Shown here piece after piece: positions 35,145-45,176 of a stretch of 64,000 bases of DNA. Below the pieces are notes generated by a model. It had not been told where the DNA came from and made no database searches. It saw only the letters and a list, made by a program, of their open reading frames with translations. Origin of the DNA: Bog-756 sp963713625. GTDB lineage: Bacteria > Actinomycetota > Acidimicrobiia > Acidimicrobiales > RAAP-2. Where the stretch lies: positions 1 through 64,000 of the forward strand of contig CAVQMN010000002.1 of the NCBI GenBank assembly GCA_963713625.1, read 5' to 3'. The stretch's first letter is position 1; every line of letters begins with the position of its first letter. Made by a program: the position numbers and the translations under genes.

Positions 35145-35636
35145 GTGAACGATCCAGTGGAGCTGATTGGCAAGGCGGAAGCTGTCCTCGGCTGCGACGA
35201 GCGTGTTCTGGCCGCCGGCATCTTCGGCCTCAAGGACAACTACGTAGCTGTGGCCACAGCCACCGCCGCGGGTGCTGGCCTCGGTGATCTGGTCTTCGGC
35301 AACCCGCTGGCCAGTGCCGCGGGTGGTGCCGCGGCCCTGCATGCGACCCGCAGCGCAGAGGCAGCGGCAAAAGGCCTTTCCGTCCGCATGCTTATCGCGG
35401 TAACCCCTGACCGCATCCGAGCGCTCGACTGGGCGACGGGATCCGGTCCGACCAGGGAGCTCCTGGCATTTGATCGCTCCTCCACGGACATCACGGTCAC
35501 CAGGTTCGGGCTCAGTCGTCACGTGGAACTTCGTGACACGGTGACCGGCCAGTGGCTGTCACTATCCGGATCGACCGCACCGTTCGCTTCCGAATCGAAG
35601 GGGGACAAGGCGGTACTCAAGATACTCGCACGTTGA
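35145..35636 (+). CDS. uncharacterised protein (163 aa)
   Basis: GTG 35145 directly after GGAGGGGAGATGAA. NDPVELIGKAEAVLGCDERVLAAGIF, then a Gly/Ala-rich segment (GAGLGDLVFGNPLASAAGGAAALH), then VRMLIAVTPDRIRALDW and HVELRDTVTGQWLSLSG. It resembles PH-like bacterial proteins that carry a glycine-rich hydrophobic stretch. No family assigned. Confidence 0.6.
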   Translation: MNDPVELIGKAEAVLGCDERVLAAGIFGLKDNYVAVATATAAGAGLGDLVFGNPLASAAGGAAALHATRSAEAAAKGLSVRMLIAVTPDRIRALDWATGSGPTRELLAFDRSSTDITVTRFGLSRHVELRDTVTGQWLSLSGSTAPFASESKGDKAVLKILAR

Positions 35637-35719
35637 TTTCTCGCCCGCCGGTAGCCATCGCGCCCGGTGTCGTCGGCCCAACGCGGTTCTGCGGTCGTGG
35701 TTTCTGAAACGATGGTCGG

Positions 35720-36214
35720 ATGACGCCATGGCTGCCCAGAGACTTCGAACACCCCGCCCTCCTACCGGTTCCACCGGACCACCATCTGAGGCCGATTCGG
35801 GCATCCGACGTCGACATCGACTATCCCGCGGTCATGGCCTCTCGCGAACGACTCTGGTCGGTGTTCGGAGAGCCCCACGGTTGGCCACACGAGTCACTCA
35901 CCTATGAAGAAGATCGCGCCGATCTCGTCCGGCACGAGGCGGAGATGGAGGGCAATCTGTCTTTCAACTATGCACTGCTCGATCGCGACGAAGACAGGCT
36001 GGCGGGTTGCGTCTACATCGATCCCCCAGAACGCATGGGATCGGATGCTGACATCAGCTTTTGGGTGGTCGACGGTCTGGTCGACACCCCGGTGGCCGTT
36101 TCCCTCGAGAGGGTGGTCAGACAATGGCTCGGAGAGGCGTGGCCCTTCTCCAACCCGAGGATCATCGGATCTGATATCACCTGGGAGGAGTGGTTGCGTC
36201 TGCCTCCCTTTTGA
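35720..36214 (+). CDS. GNAT-like acetyltransferase
   Basis: 164 aa. LRPIRASDVDIDYPAVMASRERLWSVFGEPHGWP, NYALLDRDEDRLAGCVYIDPPE and ISFWVVDGLVDTPVAVSLERVVRQWLGEAWPF follow the GNAT order of strands. The usual acetyl-CoA loop is degenerate, so activity is doubtful. Starts at ATG 35720. Confidence 0.6.
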   Translation: MTPWLPRDFEHPALLPVPPDHHLRPIRASDVDIDYPAVMASRERLWSVFGEPHGWPHESLTYEEDRADLVRHEAEMEGNLSFNYALLDRDEDRLAGCVYIDPPERMGSDADISFWVVDGLVDTPVAVSLERVVRQWLGEAWPFSNPRIIGSDITWEEWLRLPPF

Positions 36215-36341
36215 GCAATATCGCTGTCCAGTCCCAACCGGCCGGGCCATCCTTGGATCCGACCGATAACTTGTTCGGCCCTGCGCCGTCTCATGGGTCG
36301 GTGACGTAGCTGGAAGGTCCCGATACGGAAAGGTTCGCCAT

Positions 36342-36941
36342 ATGTCTCGATCTGTGCTCTACATGTCGATGTCGCTCGACGGATATGTTGCGGGGCCTCA
36401 CGACAACGTGGGCAATCCTGGGGGTGATGACTTCATGCGCCTACACGAGTGGTATGGGTTTGCCTCGGACGCCGGGCCGGACGCCGATACCGCCGATGGG
36501 TCAGGGATGGGCCGACGGTTCCTCAACGAAATCCGAGAGACCGGTGCCGTCCTCGCAGGACGAAATACCGTGGAACAGGTCGACCACTGGGGTGGTGACC
36601 ATCATGACGGTGTTGCCATCTTCGTCCCCAGCCATCGACCGGCCGAACCATCCGTCAGGAAGTATCCAACGGTGACCTATGTGACAGATGGCATCGTCAG
36701 CGCCATGGCCCACGCCAAAGCTGCCGCGGGCGACCGCAACGTGCTGGTCCACGGTGCATATACGGCGCAGACGGCACTGCAGGCGAACGTTCTCGATGAG
36801 CTACAGATCCACCAGATCCCGGTATTGTTCGGGGGCGGCCGGCGCCTCTTTGAAGTATTGACGGCAAAGGTGGAGCTGGAGATTGTCCGAGTGATCGACA
36901 CACCCGAGGCCACACACCTCCGTTACCGCATCGCCACGTAG
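36342..36941 (+). CDS. RibD C-terminal/dihydrofolate reductase-like protein
   Basis: 199 aa. MSRSVLYMSMSLDGYVAGPHDNVGNPGGDDFMRLHEW, TGAVLAGRNTVEQVDHWGGDHHDGVAIFV, NVLVHGAYTAQTALQANVLDELQIHQIPVLFGGGRRLF and a final LRYRI. Full-length NADPH-dependent reductase family member. Related to the gene at 22272 but on the plus strand and clearly diverged. Confidence 0.88.
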   Translation: MSRSVLYMSMSLDGYVAGPHDNVGNPGGDDFMRLHEWYGFASDAGPDADTADGSGMGRRFLNEIRETGAVLAGRNTVEQVDHWGGDHHDGVAIFVPSHRPAEPSVRKYPTVTYVTDGIVSAMAHAKAAAGDRNVLVHGAYTAQTALQANVLDELQIHQIPVLFGGGRRLFEVLTAKVELEIVRVIDTPEATHLRYRIAT

Positions 36942-37138
36942 TGCACGACCATGGGGTGCCAGACGGATGGTGCTCCGGCCGGTGCCGGGCCTTCGGACGC
37001 AGCGAGGGGACCCTCGTGTTCAGCGGCGGCGAGCCACCGATCTTCTGGCCGGGTTCAGCCCCTGGATTGGAGCTGCGCATGCACTCCGACGAAACATCCT
37101 CCAGTCGGCCACGGCACACCACCCGGGCATCGATATCA

Positions 37139-39619
37139 CTAATCCGCTCCATAGAACGGCGCACCGAAAGAGAAGATGCCACCATCTGAAGCCACGAGCC
37201 AGTAGCCACCGGTGCCGCTGTCAGCGGCCATACCGACCACAGGGGCGTTCAGTGGACTTCCACCCATCGAGCCGATGAACCCCGCGTTCCCGTAGGTGAA
37301 GATTCCGCCGTCGGAGGCGACGAACAGGTAGCCCTGTCCGTTCGAAGTGGCCGCCATCCCGTTCACCGGCTCGTTCAGGGTGATGGCTCCGGCGGAACCG
37401 AAGAATGGAGCGCCGAAGGCGAAGATCCCGCCATCGGTCGCCACTTCCCAATAGCCCCCCGTTTGTGTGTCGGCGGCCATCCCGACCACGGGCTGGTTCA
37501 GTCGCTGTCCGCCCATCGAACCATAAAACTGGGCATCTCCATAGGCGAAGATCCCGCCATCTGATGCCACGAGCCAGTACCCGCGCCCGTCGGGGGTGGG
37601 GGCCATGTTCACCACGGGTGCGTTGAGATGTTGTCCGCCCATCGAACCGTAGAATCCGGCGTCGCCGAAGGCGAAGGTCCCCCCGTCGCGGGCCACGAGC
37701 CAATAACCCTTTCCGTCGGGAGTGGCGACGATGTGGGCAACAGGGGCGTTGAGGGGCTGGCCGGCCATCGATCCGTAATTGATGGCATCGCCATGAGCTG
37801 ACACCCCACCCTGGGAGTCGGCCAGCCAGTAGCCCAGACCGTCAGGAAGGGATGCCATTCCCACGACAGGAGCGGTGAGGCTTCCGTCGGACACCGGCAC
37901 CGTCGGGGCAGGAGGGCTCACCTGAAGCCTCGTCGCCGCTGTGGACAGCGCGTGGATCGCGTCACCCGAATAGGTCACCTGGACGTCGTCACTGCCCACC
38001 GGCGCATCCGTCGCCCCGCATGAGCCTGAACCCGCGGTCAGTGTCACAGTGCACAGGTAATCTGTGCCGATAGCGAACGTGACGGTTCCAGTAGCCATAC
38101 CTCCGGTTCCCTTCACCGTGACCGAGTACGTCACGTTCTGACCAGCCGCAGCCCGTGGTGGGTTCACCGATGCATGAACAGAAGACTCATCAGACGCGCA
38201 CGCATTCGGGCGGATGCGAGGTGCGAGGGCTGACGCAATGGCATCGTCGCCTTCAACCATGTTGTAGATACCGCTCTGCTCGGAGGGTGAGGTGTTGAAC
38301 GTCCACACCAGCCAGCCGTCAAACCTGAATCCGTCGACGTGACAACTCTGCTCCTGCCACGCGACAAGTTGGGCAGCTGCGCCTGCGGGTGTAGAGGCCT
38401 GGGACGTGTACTCACCGAACTCCCCCATCACCATGGGCTTGGTGACAGTGCTGGCCCCGACACCGATACTCCCGATCTGCTCCTGTAGTGGACCGAACCT
38501 GGGGAACAGATGGAAATCCACATAGTCGACCTGACTCAACGAAGAGAGGGACGACTCGGGTCGGCCAATCCTGTCTTCAGGGAACGCCGCCAAGCCCTGT
38601 GTAAACCCCACAGCCACGAGAGCCTTCGGGAGGATAGAATGAATCGCTTCAGTCAGGCTGTTCTCCCAAAACACGGTATTTTCGTCGATCATCGCCTCCC
38701 GTGAGGCTGCACTCGCCATATCGAATGTGCCGGCGTTGGTGGCTACCATCCCACTGGCCAGACCGAGAGGCCACAGGTCGGTCTTGAAGAATGTCTCGCC
38801 CTGCAGTTCGAATGAGAAAATATCGCTCACGTTGGCGTCATCCGCCTCGAGGATATCGATGAGATCTTTGGCGTAGGTCTCTTCGGCGGTGAGATACGCG
38901 GGCTCGAGGTAGTAGAGGTTCCCGTTTCTTATTTGGTCCTTCTGGGGGAGGGGAACGGTCGATGGGTCCGGGAGATCTTGTATGGGCAGTGGCATCACGA
39001 CCATCGAGACTCGAATGTTGTAGCTACGGGCCATGTTGATGAAGTTGGCTACGTTGGCCCAGTAGGTCGGGTTCAGAGCTCCTGACGTTTCACCACTCTC
39101 CACCGGATTGAACCCGACATGCACCACGTTGTAGCCAAACTTCTCCATGGTGGCCAGCGCCTGCGCGGCCCGGTGAGGATTGTATGCATCGAGACCGGTA
39201 CCGACATCGAAGGTCGAGAGGGCGCAGATCGTGTGCGTTCCTTCTTTGGCTGGTGATAGCCGGACATAGTCGGCGCCCCTCGGCACGAACCTCTTCTCGG
39301 TCGTTCGCCCATTTTCCGTGACCACCTCAGCAAACGATCCACCCCCCGGCGATGGCACGGTCACGATGGGAGCCACCGACGCCGGATTCGACGGAGGGAT
39401 GGGGTGCGTGTAGACCCCGCCCGTCGGCCGAGGAATTTTGGAACACGGATTATCTGTCCGGACAGCATGAGTTGAGCTTGCGCCCGCAGCTGCAGCCAAC
39501 GGGGTTGGAAGCGCCGAGAGGGCGAGAGCTCCCAGCACAACTAGTCCTGCAACTGCGACCTTCCGCACTTGATCGTGATTCCCTTCGCCCCGGGGGGACT
39601 CTCTGGTCGTGTCGGACAT
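37139..39619 (-). CDS. secreted GH-A-like glycosidase with Ig domain and six C-terminal repeats
   Basis: 826 aa. A signal peptide (VAVAGLVVLGALALSALPTPLAAAAG) is followed by a TIM-barrel of about 400 residues. Its likely acid/base is in IFSFELQGETFF and its nucleophile in KPMVMGEFGEYTS (the GEFG motif of clan GH-A). A Big_3-like Ig domain follows (NPPRAAAGQNVTYSVTVKG), then six repeats (GYWLVASDGGIFAYGDAQFYGSMGG pattern). No known GH family can be named from the sequence. It is exported and probably acts on a glycan at the cell surface; the repeat module may bind or anchor it. Confidence 0.82.
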   Translation of the reverse strand: MSDTTRESPRGEGNHDQVRKVAVAGLVVLGALALSALPTPLAAAAGASSTHAVRTDNPCSKIPRPTGGVYTHPIPPSNPASVAPIVTVPSPGGGSFAEVVTENGRTTEKRFVPRGADYVRLSPAKEGTHTICALSTFDVGTGLDAYNPHRAAQALATMEKFGYNVVHVGFNPVESGETSGALNPTYWANVANFINMARSYNIRVSMVVMPLPIQDLPDPSTVPLPQKDQIRNGNLYYLEPAYLTAEETYAKDLIDILEADDANVSDIFSFELQGETFFKTDLWPLGLASGMVATNAGTFDMASAASREAMIDENTVFWENSLTEAIHSILPKALVAVGFTQGLAAFPEDRIGRPESSLSSLSQVDYVDFHLFPRFGPLQEQIGSIGVGASTVTKPMVMGEFGEYTSQASTPAGAAAQLVAWQEQSCHVDGFRFDGWLVWTFNTSPSEQSGIYNMVEGDDAIASALAPRIRPNACASDESSVHASVNPPRAAAGQNVTYSVTVKGTGGMATGTVTFAIGTDYLCTVTLTAGSGSCGATDAPVGSDDVQVTYSGDAIHALSTAATRLQVSPPAPTVPVSDGSLTAPVVGMASLPDGLGYWLADSQGGVSAHGDAINYGSMAGQPLNAPVAHIVATPDGKGYWLVARDGGTFAFGDAGFYGSMGGQHLNAPVVNMAPTPDGRGYWLVASDGGIFAYGDAQFYGSMGGQRLNQPVVGMAADTQTGGYWEVATDGGIFAFGAPFFGSAGAITLNEPVNGMAATSNGQGYLFVASDGGIFTYGNAGFIGSMGGSPLNAPVVGMAADSGTGGYWLVASDGGIFSFGAPFYGAD

Positions 39620-40040
39620 CCTGTCATTTGATCGGCTTCAAACCCAAGTTCTCGATGCTTATCGCTGCCCACCCGATCCGCGATGGCACCGGCCACATTG
39701 GCCTCGGGGGGTTCCCGACGGACAGGCCAGGACATCTGGTTTTTCCGTCACGCAACGTTCACCCAACTGGTCACGAAACGTTTACCCGGCCGGAGATCCT
39801 CGAGGCTCGCTCAGGTTCGGCCATCCGCCATGTAGACAACCTGTGAGGCACAGCGGCCACGCTGACCGGCATCCGTGCTTCAAACGGCACGATGCAGCGA
39901 ACCCCTCGGCCGTGAGTCCCATGGTAGAGCGCGGTCTGAATCGTTACGAGTGATGCGAAAAGGCACAGAAAAACCGGCCCGATCGGGGGTCGGTCAGCGG
40001 CAGCCGTATAGCCGCTCCCGACGGGCAAGTCCCGACGGTC
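39620..40040. other. intergenic region without recognisable gene
   Basis: 420 bp between the glycosidase gene and the Nudix gene. No domain, hairpin or repeat seen; it probably includes the glycosidase promoter. Confidence 0.4.
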
Positions 40041-40538
40041 TCAGACGCTCGACCAAGGGAGAACGATGGGCTCCGGCGGAGCCTGCCCCGTGTGAAGCAT
40101 CAGGACCAGGTCGGCGAGGCCGGCCGGGAAGACGACCTCGCTCGCCGTCTGGAGATCTTCGATGGTCCACCATTTCCAGCCGGTATGGAGTTCTCGCTCG
40201 AGATCCGTCCACTTGTTCGCACTGGGCTCGAACGTGTCCGTGTGGGTGAAGAAGTACCAGTCCTCCGAAAGCAGCGGAGAACCACGAAACTCCCATTCAC
40301 CTCTGCAGACCGCCACCGGTCCCTCCAAATCAAATTGGTCCACGACGAGTCCCGTTTCCTCCTCGAGCTCTCTGGAAGCTGCCGGTCCAATGCCTTCACC
40401 GGGCTCCAAACCTCCCCCCGGAGTAATCCACACCGGAGGTTTGTCGTCGACCGGGTCCACGACCCGAAAGAGAAGAACTCGCCCATCCCCGTCAAGGAGG
40501 ATGACCCTGCCCGATGTCCGGAACTCTCGATTGGTCAC
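40041..40538 (-). CDS. Nudix hydrolase
   Basis: 165 aa. VTNREFRTSGRVILLDGDGRVLLFRVVDP leads to the Nudix box GGGLEPGEGIGPAASRELEEETGL, with the REL-EEET residues for magnesium. A C-terminal HTGWKWWTIEDLQ strand is typical. GTG 40538 follows GGGGATGAGAG; the frame is open to 40577. Substrate is likely a nucleoside diphosphate derivative. Confidence 0.88.
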   Translation of the reverse strand: MTNREFRTSGRVILLDGDGRVLLFRVVDPVDDKPPVWITPGGGLEPGEGIGPAASRELEEETGLVVDQFDLEGPVAVCRGEWEFRGSPLLSEDWYFFTHTDTFEPSANKWTDLERELHTGWKWWTIEDLQTASEVVFPAGLADLVLMLHTGQAPPEPIVLPWSSV

Positions 40539-40771
40539 GGCTCTCTCATCCCCAATCAGGTGGCGGAATGGACCCACCCTTCGCCCGTCGAGTCTGGGCG
40601 CCCCGAGCGGGTGGCGCCGGTCCCAGTCTTCCAGCAGCGCAGCACGGAGAGGGCGCCGGCTGCCCCACGTCCGGCCGAACAGGTTCCCGACGCTGTTCAG
40701 CTCAGGGTTCCTGCCTGCTCCCAGCGCCCGCGAAGGAGCGTCGTCTCCGCACCGGCGCTAGTCTCACTAAC

Positions 40772-41251
40772 GTGACCTCGATCATCGTCGAGCAGTCGCG
40801 GGCGATCCCGATCGAGCTTCCGCGGGCCTTCGAACAGACGCTACCGATGCCCCTCACGGCCATCTTCTCCAGGCGCTTCGCCTTGCTGCCGCCGGTCAAG
40901 GAGGTCCGCGGTCAGCAGGGGGTCTGGGGTCAGCCCGGGCAGACCCGCACGGTGGTCACGACCGACGGCGGAACGATGCGCGAGCTGCTGACTGAAGTCG
41001 ATGCTCCCTCCTCGTTCAGCTATCTCCTGAGCGACATCACCGGCCCGATGCGGCCGTTGGTCAACAGCATCGATGGGCACTGGGAGTTCACCACCCGAGG
41101 AACAGGAACCCTGATCATCTGGCGGTGGACCCTCCATCCGACAGCAGTCGGTGCCTACGTCATGCCCCTGATCATCTTGATGTGGCGCAGCTACGCACGT
41201 CAGGCGCTGGAACTGTTGTCTGACCGACTCCTCGCTGACGAGTCCGTCTGA
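40772..41251 (+). CDS. SRPBCC-family protein
   Basis: 159 aa from GTG 40772. IIVEQSRAIPIELPRAFEQTLPMPLTAIFSRR, then FSYLLSDITGPMRPLVNSIDGHWEFTTRGTGTLIIWRW, the polyketide-cyclase-like sheet, and a hydrophobic C-terminal helix. Ligand unknown. Neighbours are divergent or convergent, so it is a single gene. Confidence 0.75.
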   Translation: MTSIIVEQSRAIPIELPRAFEQTLPMPLTAIFSRRFALLPPVKEVRGQQGVWGQPGQTRTVVTTDGGTMRELLTEVDAPSSFSYLLSDITGPMRPLVNSIDGHWEFTTRGTGTLIIWRWTLHPTAVGAYVMPLIILMWRSYARQALELLSDRLLADESV

Positions 41252-41380
41252 CGTCCAGGTCGGTATCCGGCTCGAACGGGTCGGTGGTGGCCGAACGGTG
41301 GGGTGGGTCCCTCCTTCGACGGACCCACCTCGCGACCGTCACCGGGCTTGGCTGGCCCACCGGGCAGCCGCGTTGACCGA

Positions 41381-43414
41381 TCAGCCGATACCGACCACCG
41401 GCTTGTTGAGCGGCAGGCCCCCCATCGACCCGTAGAACACGGCATTCCCGAAAGAAAAGACTCCACCGTCGGCAGCCGCAAGGTTGTAGCCGCCCCCGGG
41501 GGTCGCCTCCATCCCGACGATCGGCTGGTTCAGGCGTGACCCTCCCATCGAGCCGAAGTACTTCAGTCCGCCGAAGGTGAAAACGCCTCCGTCTGAGGCC
41601 ACCAGGTAGTAACCGCCTCCGCTGGTGGCGGTGGTTCCGCCAACGATCGGCTCGTTGAGAGTGGTGCCTCCCATCGAGCCGAGGTACGTTGCGTCACCGA
41701 AGGCGAAGACACCCCCATCTGCCGCGAACAGGTAGTAGCCCCTGCCGTCCGGCGTCATCGCTCCTCCGACGATGGGCTGGTTGAGGTGCGTGCCGCCCAT
41801 CGAGCCATAGAACTGCGCATCACCACAGGCGAAAACGCCGCCGTCTGCCGCGAACAGGTCGTAGCCCTTACCATCCGGGGTGGCGGCCATGCCCACGATG
41901 GGGGCGTTGAGCGAAAAACCTCCGAGCGACCCGTAGTACTGGGCCGTCCCGAAGGTGAAGACCCCACCGTCTGAGGCCACCTCCCAGTAGCCGGGCGACA
42001 GTGGCGTGGAGGCGACCCCCACGATCGGCTTGTTGAGGGTGATGCCACCCATCGACCCGTAGAAGCCGAAGGCTCCCACGGTGAAGATTCCTCCGTCAGA
42101 GGCGACTTCACGGTAGCCGCCCAGGTTGGCTCCGATCTGGTCGGCGGGGTCGGGATCGTTGATACGGACGACCTCGCCGCCGAAGTTGACCCCCGGTGGC
42201 AGGTTGGGATCACCCGAACCCTGGAGCACGGACCAGTTCGTGGCGTAGACCGACCCATCGCTCGCCACGGCCATGCCGGCCGGGTACTCGAGGCCGGTAC
42301 TGGCCAGGACCGTCCGCGTACCATCGGCGTTCACCCGGATCAATGCCCCCGGGGTGGGAAGGCCGCCCGGGTCGTTGTCGGCAAAGCCCGCCTGGTCCAT
42401 CTCGAGCACGAGCAACCGACCGGCCTGGTCGAAGGCGATGTCACCGATCATGGTGAAGCCGGTCTGGTATTCGGAGAGTTGGCCGTTCGAGTACCGGTAG
42501 ATGCTGGCTACCCCTTTGTTATTGGGAGCACCCCCGAGCTCACCGATGTAAAGGGCGCCATCGGGACCGACAGCCAGTGAGGTCGGGACGGGCTGGGCCA
42601 GGACGGACGGGTCGGTTTCCTGGATGAGGGGAAGCACGGCCAGGGTGCTCAATGTCCCATCCTTGTAGAGGAGCACGTCGTTACCGGCGGCGTCGGCAAT
42701 GGCCAGGCCTCCGTCGTAGGGGGTGACCGCGTAGGGATCGGAGTCGATGGTCGGGTTACCGGGACCGCTTCCCGCCCCGTGGTCGGGGTTATTGGCCGCC
42801 TCGTACTGGCCGAGGTTCGCCTCGGCAGTGGGCACCCCGCCCCCGAGCGGTGCGGAAATGAGATTCCCGAGCAGTGCGCCGCCCGGTCCGTAGGTCTGGT
42901 CACCCGTCTTGGGATCGATGTTCGAGTTCTGGATGAGAAATTGGATCTTCCCGTTGACCACGGTGACCCCCGACGGACCGGCGGCCCCGGGGCCGCCGGT
43001 CGGGCCATTGTTGATCGAGGGCAGGTCACTGACCACGGTCGAGACCTGGCCGCTGAGCGTCACACCGGCGATGGCACCCGACGGGTTGGCGCACGCGGGT
43101 TCGACACCGGTGGTGCAACCTGCGGGCACGTCATTGGTGCCGGCCTCGGTGACGAGCAGATTGCCATTGGGGTCAAAGGTGATCTTGCGGGGCTGGTTCA
43201 GCCCGCTGGCCACGAGGGACACGTTGGCAGGCAGCGTATGGGCCGAAGCGGTCCTGGCGTACCGGCCACCGGCCGACACCCGGATGTGGCCGAAGGCACC
43301 CGTGCTTCCGCTGCTGCCCGGAGCGGCCGAGGCCACGGAAGGAAGGAGGAGCGCGCCACCGGCGGCTCCGATGACCAGCGCAAGCCAGCGGCGACTTTTG
43401 GAGCTACGGCTCAT
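41381..43414 (-). CDS. secreted ScyD/ScyE-like propeller protein with six C-terminal repeats
   Basis: 677 aa. Signal peptide SRRWLALVIGAAGGALLLPSVASAAPG. Residues about 60-430 resemble ScyD/ScyE (PANVSLVASGLNQPRKITFDPNGNLLVTEAG..., DGALYIGELGG..., AGRLLVLEMDQAGF...). The C-terminal 240 residues are six blades of the GY.L.A.DGGVF.FG...GSMGG..LN.PIVG repeat. Exported. ScyD/E proteins are named from the scytonemin operon but are widespread and of unknown role. It is likely a surface binding protein. Confidence 0.82.
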   Translation of the reverse strand: MSRSSKSRRWLALVIGAAGGALLLPSVASAAPGSSGSTGAFGHIRVSAGGRYARTASAHTLPANVSLVASGLNQPRKITFDPNGNLLVTEAGTNDVPAGCTTGVEPACANPSGAIAGVTLSGQVSTVVSDLPSINNGPTGGPGAAGPSGVTVVNGKIQFLIQNSNIDPKTGDQTYGPGGALLGNLISAPLGGGVPTAEANLGQYEAANNPDHGAGSGPGNPTIDSDPYAVTPYDGGLAIADAAGNDVLLYKDGTLSTLAVLPLIQETDPSVLAQPVPTSLAVGPDGALYIGELGGAPNNKGVASIYRYSNGQLSEYQTGFTMIGDIAFDQAGRLLVLEMDQAGFADNDPGGLPTPGALIRVNADGTRTVLASTGLEYPAGMAVASDGSVYATNWSVLQGSGDPNLPPGVNFGGEVVRINDPDPADQIGANLGGYREVASDGGIFTVGAFGFYGSMGGITLNKPIVGVASTPLSPGYWEVASDGGVFTFGTAQYYGSLGGFSLNAPIVGMAATPDGKGYDLFAADGGVFACGDAQFYGSMGGTHLNQPIVGGAMTPDGRGYYLFAADGGVFAFGDATYLGSMGGTTLNEPIVGGTTATSGGGYYLVASDGGVFTFGGLKYFGSMGGSRLNQPIVGMEATPGGGYNLAAADGGVFSFGNAVFYGSMGGLPLNKPVVGIG

Positions 43415-43563
43415 GGAGGCCTCCTGTCAGTTTCCGCTCAATTTCGCGAGCATAGAGGGCAGGAGCATCACGAGGGGAGTGACGACGAGGTGGCCACTCC
43501 GAGACGGGCAGTCGGCCACGGAACAGTCCGGCACGCCGCCGCTCCACCTACTACTCTCCAACC

Positions 43564-44757
43564 ATGGGCCGGGGTCAGGGTGCCGCGTGGAAGGTGACCG
43601 CCGTCAGTTTCTTGACGGCGGGCCTCCTGTTGGCCGCGGCGGCGCCGGTGGGGGCGGCCCACCGCGCCCGCTCGGTGCGGACAGCCCGGCCGGAGGACCG
43701 AATGCCCTCTCCCCTCCTCCAGGGCCTGCGGGCGCTGGTGTCGATGCCGGACGGACCTCCCGGGGCCATCGCGCTGGTCCAGACCGGGAGCCAGATCACC
43801 GTGGAGACCGCCGGCGTGGGCGACGTGGCCACCGGACGACCCATCGCGGCCGGCGACACGGTGCGGATCGCCAGCGTGTCCAAGGCTTTCAACGGTGCGG
43901 TGGCGCTCTCCCTGGTCACCCACAAACAGCTGAGTCTCACCGATACCATTGGCCGACTCCTTCCCTTTCTCCCCAGATCGTGGGCCGCGGTCACCCTGGC
44001 CGAGTTGCTCCACCACACCAGCGGCCTCCCCGACTACATCCACAGCCCTTCCTTCTTGGACCTGCTCAGGGCCGATCCCCACGCCGAGCTCACGCCACTC
44101 CAACTCCTCAGCTACGTGACCGCCCAGTGCCCCCTGTTCACGCCGGGAAGCCGGTACGGCTACTCCGACACCGACAACATCGTGGTCGGGCTGATGATCG
44201 AAGCGGTCACGCACGAGAGCTACGAGGCGGCGCTGGCGCGCGAAGTGACCGGTCCCCTGGATCTGCCCGGGACGACACTGCCCGACAGCCCTGAGCTGAC
44301 CGAGCCCTACATCCATGGGTACGCCGTCAACCCCGGAGCTCCTCCCGAGGACATCAGCACGTACCTCAATCCCGGCCTCGCCTGGGCATCGGGTGGGATG
44401 CTGTCCACGCCCGCTGAGCTCAACGAGTTCATGAGGGCCTACGTCCGCGGCATGTTCACCGACCCGATCACCCGGAGCCAGCAATTCCAGTTCGTCCCGG
44501 GCAGTTCGGGCCCGCCTGGACCGGGCGTCAATGCAGCCGGGCTGGCCATTTTCCGATACCAGACAGCCTGCGGCACGGTCTACGGGCACACCGGAAACTT
44601 CCCCGGCTACACCATCTTCGCCGCGGCAACCGCGGACGGATCCCGCTCGATCACCGTCATCGTCAACGAGCAACTCAACGACAACCCGGTCACCCCGGTG
44701 TTCACCCAACTCCGTCTCGTCGAAGGCCTCGGGGTGTGCGCCGCGCTCCATTCCTGA
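43564..44757 (+). CDS. class C beta-lactamase-related serine hydrolase
   Basis: 397 aa. Signal-peptide-like N-terminus (VTAVSFLTAGLLLAAAAPVGAAHRA). The S-x-x-K motif is IASVSKAF (Ser104, Lys107), the Y-x-[NS] motif YSDTDN near 201, and HTG near 342 stands for KTG. This is the penicillin-binding-protein/D-aminopeptidase group, often D,D-peptidases or esterases of the cell envelope. Divergent from the ScyD/E-like gene. Confidence 0.87.
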   Translation: MGRGQGAAWKVTAVSFLTAGLLLAAAAPVGAAHRARSVRTARPEDRMPSPLLQGLRALVSMPDGPPGAIALVQTGSQITVETAGVGDVATGRPIAAGDTVRIASVSKAFNGAVALSLVTHKQLSLTDTIGRLLPFLPRSWAAVTLAELLHHTSGLPDYIHSPSFLDLLRADPHAELTPLQLLSYVTAQCPLFTPGSRYGYSDTDNIVVGLMIEAVTHESYEAALAREVTGPLDLPGTTLPDSPELTEPYIHGYAVNPGAPPEDISTYLNPGLAWASGGMLSTPAELNEFMRAYVRGMFTDPITRSQQFQFVPGSSGPPGPGVNAAGLAIFRYQTACGTVYGHTGNFPGYTIFAAATADGSRSITVIVNEQLNDNPVTPVFTQLRLVEGLGVCAALHS

Positions 44758-45028
44758 ATGGCGGTGAGACCCTTCCCGTCAACGTGGTGACGATGCCCCG
44801 GACCATGGCAGCGCATGCGATCGAAGGATGCGGCCCAGGCTTCGAGGTCCGACGGGGACTCCCGGGCGTACTGGCTGACGGTCCCCCTATGGCCTGCCTC
44901 TTTCCCGTCAGGTGAGGTCCGGCCCCAGGTCGAATGGGGTTCTCACCGTCCGTCGCCACCATCCCCGTCGCCCCGGCCCGACCCGCACCAGCCCCACCGC
45001 AGCCCCGTGAGCTGGTCCGGGCCGGTCG

Positions 45029-45079
45029 AAAAGCCCCCTCCCCATCACCTCCTGATAACAGCCGGGGCGTGGCTTTTTT
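45029..45079 (+). terminator. possible hairpin with T-tract
   Basis: AAAAGCC at 45029-45035 can pair with GGCTTTT at 45071-45077 and is followed by T residues; CCC and GGGG lie between. It would end transcription of the serine hydrolase gene or could be part of a leader of the diguanylate cyclase. Weak call because the loop is long. The remaining bases of 44758-45176 show nothing else. Confidence 0.3.
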
Positions 45080-45176
45080 CGGGGTCGCCGCCCTCCCCGG
45101 TCTGGCGGGCGAGAGCGGCACGGGCGCCGGCCGCCCGTCAGGGTTAAAGCAAGGCTCCCGACAGGTCGATGATCTG

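Noticed and set aside
43468..44751. 427-aa minus-strand frame over the beta-lactamase-like gene
   Set aside because: Antisense shadow in GC-rich sequence without any domain; the plus-strand gene has clear catalytic motifs.
45001..45090. Riboswitch upstream of the diguanylate cyclase
   Set aside because: I could not match the bases to any known consensus such as the c-di-GMP classes; only a weak hairpin is supported.
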